Positions 61,387-64,000 of a stretch of DNA of 64,000 bases are shown here, in pieces. This DNA comes from G963677445 sp963677445 (GTDB taxonomy: Bacteria > Bacteroidota > Ignavibacteria > Ignavibacteriales > Melioribacteraceae), in the NCBI GenBank assembly GCA_963677445.2, contig CAXXGF010000010.1, positions 1 to 64,000 of the forward strand, read 5' to 3'. The notes under the pieces are model-generated. The model had not been told where the DNA came from and did not search any database. It saw only the letters and a list, made by a program, of their open reading frames with translations. Position numbers and translations under genes: made by a program. The stretch's first letter is position 1. The number at the start of each line of letters is the position of its first letter.

Positions 61387-63408
61387 ATGATAAAAAAACT
61401 GACAATAATTTTGATTCTATTTACACTGGTTCTGGCTGAGGTGTCTTTGGCCCAGGTTGAATCATCTTCAATTATTCTGAATCGGGGTAAGTTGTGGCAG
61501 ACTATAAGTTTCGGGAAAACCGGACCCTCGTTCAGCAACTGGAGCAGAAGGGGCATCGGACTGGACTGGCCCGGTTTTGATCCATCCCTTATTGGGGAAA
61601 ATATCGGCGGTTCTCCTTCACACCTGGTTTCGGGGGGAATGTATGTCGGCGCTATGGCGGGTGATTCTGTGCTTTCGGTTGAGGAATGGGCTTTATATGC
61701 AGGTTCTGTCGCTGAAGGAGCTGCCGCAAAATACAGAATAACAGAACACAGGCGGATTTACCCGGATGGTGAAAATCACTGGCTGAAAAGTGATCCCTCG
61801 GGAGCTGAAGAGCAGATCAGAACTGTATGGGAATATAATACAGATTATGAGGATGAATACCAGATACAAAGGATGCTGCCGATCAGGGTTACAAGAACAT
61901 CTTACCAGTGGAGCGGTTCCATGGAGGATGAGAATTATATTATTCATGAGTATGTAATTAAAAATATTGCTGAAGAACTGAGAACTGTTCTGCCTGCCGA
62001 CAGATTTATTGCCGATACATTAAAAGATTTTTATTCACTGGTTACTTACGGCCTGCATTGCAACTCCCGTTCATGGACAGTTTTATTCCCCTCATTAACC
62101 CCCGGCGCCCGGAATACCGGGTTCAATTATAATTTTGTTGATAAGGTTGTTTTCGGCAGAGCTTTTGACTATGATGAAAGCCAGGGAAGCAATGAAGTAT
62201 TCGGACTCGCCAACTCTATGGGGCCCCTTGTTAACGGGGAGCCAACAGGTGAATATCTCGCCCCCGCTTATGCCGGATTCAGGCTGTTATATGCCTCACC
62301 CAACAAAGATGGTGACGAAACTAAAGTCAGGCAGCAGGGATGGTCGGCGGCAAGTAATTCAATTGACCTGAGCGGGCCATTTACAAATATAGGCAGCAGG
62401 GAGGCACAATATTCGGCGCTGGAGGATATAAGACTGGCTTCAAACTTTGTGGAAAGTTTTGCCGATCAGAACTTTATGCGCAAATCGAGAATGTGGTCTC
62501 TTATGTCAGTTGGTCCCTGGGACCTTATGCCGGGCGATTCGGTGAGGATTGTGGTGGCTGAAATTGTTGATGGCGCCGATTATTCAATGGCGATTGATCC
62601 GGGAAGTTATGCCAGCAACACTATCGACACCGAAAGCCGGAAAAAATTTAACGCCAGCTCAAAGAGAGCGAAACTGACATTTGACAATAATTATAATCAT
62701 CCCGATCCCCCCGCTGCGCCCGAATTTTCAGTCGATTACAACCGGAATTCAGATGATGTGGCGATAATTCTTAAGTGGGGCAGGGAAGCGGAAAATATCC
62801 CCGATCCCGATGACGGAACCGATGATCTGGAAGGGTATATTGTTTACAGATCGGAATACCTGCCTGTCGGTCCCTGGACAGCGATAGATACAATATACAA
62901 AGGGGATACAGACTATTTTGACGGAATTGAATATAAATATACCGATTCTCAGGTGGATATAGGGCAGGGTTATTATTACGCCCTCACAGCATTTGATTCC
63001 GGCAAGGAAAGCTGGACCGGAGTACAGACTATCAACAATATTGATCCCCTTGAATCATCAATATTCGCGAATCGGCTGCAAACTCCCTTCATTGCCACTT
63101 TACCTCCGAAGGATAATCTTGAAGAAGCGCTTGTTGTGCCAAATCCATTTGTTCTGGGTGAAGGATTTTCCAGACCTGGTGAACAGGATCTCATTCAGTT
63201 TGTGAATATACCGAATCCCTGTACAATAAGAATTTATACTATCCGCGGCGACCTCGTTAAAACTATCGATGTCGGCGCCGGGGAAGGGGCAATCGTTTCC
63301 TGGGACCAGGTAACCGATTTCGGGCAGTTTGTTGAGAGTGGTATATATGTGTTCCATATAGAATATGATGGTAAATCTAAAATCGGTAAACTGGCTATTG
63401 TGAGATAA
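61387..63408 (+). CDS. Secreted protein with FnIII-like and T9SS-type C-terminal domains
   Basis: 673 residues from the ATG at 61387 (31 bp after the receptor); an earlier start at 61345 would overlap the receptor end. Signal peptide LTIILILFTLVLAEVSLAQ. The body has no recognised catalytic motif. About residues 455-570 resemble a fibronectin type III domain (DDLEGYIVYRSEY, YYYALTAFD). The C-terminal about 80 residues (VPNPFVLGEGFSRP, CTIRIYTIRGDLVKTI, ESGIYVFHIEYDG) match the T9SS type A sorting fold without the canonical YPNPFNP. It lies between a TonB receptor and a PorV-like gene, suggesting a shared surface complex. Confidence 0.8.
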   Translation: MIKKLTIILILFTLVLAEVSLAQVESSSIILNRGKLWQTISFGKTGPSFSNWSRRGIGLDWPGFDPSLIGENIGGSPSHLVSGGMYVGAMAGDSVLSVEEWALYAGSVAEGAAAKYRITEHRRIYPDGENHWLKSDPSGAEEQIRTVWEYNTDYEDEYQIQRMLPIRVTRTSYQWSGSMEDENYIIHEYVIKNIAEELRTVLPADRFIADTLKDFYSLVTYGLHCNSRSWTVLFPSLTPGARNTGFNYNFVDKVVFGRAFDYDESQGSNEVFGLANSMGPLVNGEPTGEYLAPAYAGFRLLYASPNKDGDETKVRQQGWSAASNSIDLSGPFTNIGSREAQYSALEDIRLASNFVESFADQNFMRKSRMWSLMSVGPWDLMPGDSVRIVVAEIVDGADYSMAIDPGSYASNTIDTESRKKFNASSKRAKLTFDNNYNHPDPPAAPEFSVDYNRNSDDVAIILKWGREAENIPDPDDGTDDLEGYIVYRSEYLPVGPWTAIDTIYKGDTDYFDGIEYKYTDSQVDIGQGYYYALTAFDSGKESWTGVQTINNIDPLESSIFANRLQTPFIATLPPKDNLEEALVVPNPFVLGEGFSRPGEQDLIQFVNIPNPCTIRIYTIRGDLVKTIDVGAGEGAIVSWDQVTDFGQFVESGIYVFHIEYDGKSKIGKLAIVR

Positions 63409-63411
63409 ATT

Positions 63412-64000
63412 ATGATTTTGAAGAAACCCAAAATATCTTATAAAATATTATTCCTGCTGACCGCTCTTTTATTGATTCCGGTTTTCACACAGGTTTCGGG
63501 GCAGGACTTTAAAAAAACGGCAACATCGGGATTTGTATTTCTTGAATTGCCCGCCACAGCGCGCACAGCAGCCCTCGGAGAAGCTTCACTTTCGCTGGCC
63601 GATCTGAACTCAGACGCGGTATTTAACAACCCCGGGGCGCTTGGTTTTACAAACCGGACACATTCCTTCGCCGCTTCATATTCACCATGGTTTGCCGATA
63701 TTAAAAATTACACCGCCAGTTATTCCTTCAAATCTAATTTTGGCGTGTTTGGCGTCGGGGCAATAATGATGGATTATGGCTCGATGCCCCGCACGGAAAT
63801 CGCCAGCGGTCAGAAAGTTTACCAGGTGCTCGGAACATTTGAAGCAAGTTCAACCGCTCTCGGCTTATCATATTCGAAGATGCTTACCGACCGCTTTTCT
63901 TTTGGTGTGTCAATAAAATATGTTAATGAAAAAATTGATATTTATTCGGCCGATAATGTTCTCTTCGACGGGGGAGCGCTCTATTATACGGGACTCGGCT
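63412..64000 (+). CDS. PorV/PorQ-family outer membrane protein, 5' part
   Basis: The frame is open from the ATG at 63412 to the window edge, 196 codons. Signal peptide about 12-31 (LFLLTALLLIPVFTQVSGQ). The mature start TSGFVFLELPATARTAALGEAS, SDAVFNNPGALG (about 65-76) and alternating amphipathic strands match the PorV/PorQ family of FadL-like 14-strand barrels, which serve type IX secretion as a shuttle for cargo proteins. It lies 3 bp after the T9SS cargo gene, consistent with cargo and porin encoded together. The 3' part is outside the window. Confidence 0.85.
   Translation, partial: MILKKPKISYKILFLLTALLLIPVFTQVSGQDFKKTATSGFVFLELPATARTAALGEASLSLADLNSDAVFNNPGALGFTNRTHSFAASYSPWFADIKNYTASYSFKSNFGVFGVGAIMMDYGSMPRTEIASGQKVYQVLGTFEASSTALGLSYSKMLTDRFSFGVSIKYVNEKIDIYSADNVLFDGGALYYTGLG

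Overview
The window looks like a chromosomal segment from a Gram-negative bacterium of the Fibrobacteres-Chlorobi-Bacteroidetes (FCB) superphylum, most like Ignavibacteriota, Calditrichota or a related candidate phylum. The evidence is several secreted proteins with C-terminal type IX secretion (T9SS) sorting domains of the YPNPFNP type, a CarboxypepD_reg-type TonB-dependent receptor, a PorV/PorQ-family protein, and very long periplasmic two-component propeller kinases. The genus cannot be named from the sequence alone. I see no rRNA, tRNA, CRISPR array or intact insertion sequence.

Layout. 1-1183 (minus strand) is a small conflict-type module: a TIR/DUF4062-like protein followed by a STAND (NB-ARC-like) ATPase that runs off the window and carries an apparent one-base frameshift. 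1416-7086 (minus) is a complete hypABFCDE operon for [NiFe]-hydrogenase maturation; no hydrogenase structural gene lies in the window. 7835-8647 is an HD-domain hydrolase. 8764-13657 (minus) is an AmmeMemoRadiSam operon: a radical SAM enzyme with a twin-arginine signal and a CxxCH motif, a secreted Memo-AMMECR1 fusion, and a polytopic membrane protein with a spermidine-synthase-like domain. 13910-16360 (minus) is a ZnuABC-type metal ABC transporter. 16453-20653 (minus) is an iron-type alcohol dehydrogenase with a six-PAS histidine kinase.

The next 18 kb (22257-40567) is dominated by signal transduction: two propeller kinases, three PAS kinases, two NarL-type regulators, and a chemoreceptor followed by a STAS-like protein, CheY and CheC. 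No CheA or CheW is visible.

40659-56707 (minus) is a tightly overlapping ten-gene operon that reads as an undescribed glycan or sugar-acid catabolic pathway. In transcription order it encodes a permease, HyuA-like protein, truncated FAD-like protein, NanE, FAD oxidoreductase, phosphohexomutase, HAD phosphatase/mutase, GH38, GH94 phosphorylase and a secreted phosphodiester glycosidase. A perfect inverted repeat lies in the divergent promoter region at its head. From 56858 the plus strand carries surface and secretion genes: a T9SS cargo protein, a TonB receptor, a second T9SS cargo protein and the start of a PorV-like gene.

The strongest candidates for something new are: (1) an AmmeMemoRadiSam system whose components all appear to be exported or in the membrane, with a haem-binding-type motif on the radical SAM protein; (2) the TIR-like/STAND pair, in which the C-terminus of one and the N-terminus of the other share a motif of about 20 residues, the arrangement described for bacterial amyloid signalling motifs; and (3) the ten-gene glycan operon with a GH38 that lacks the usual catalytic nucleophile.
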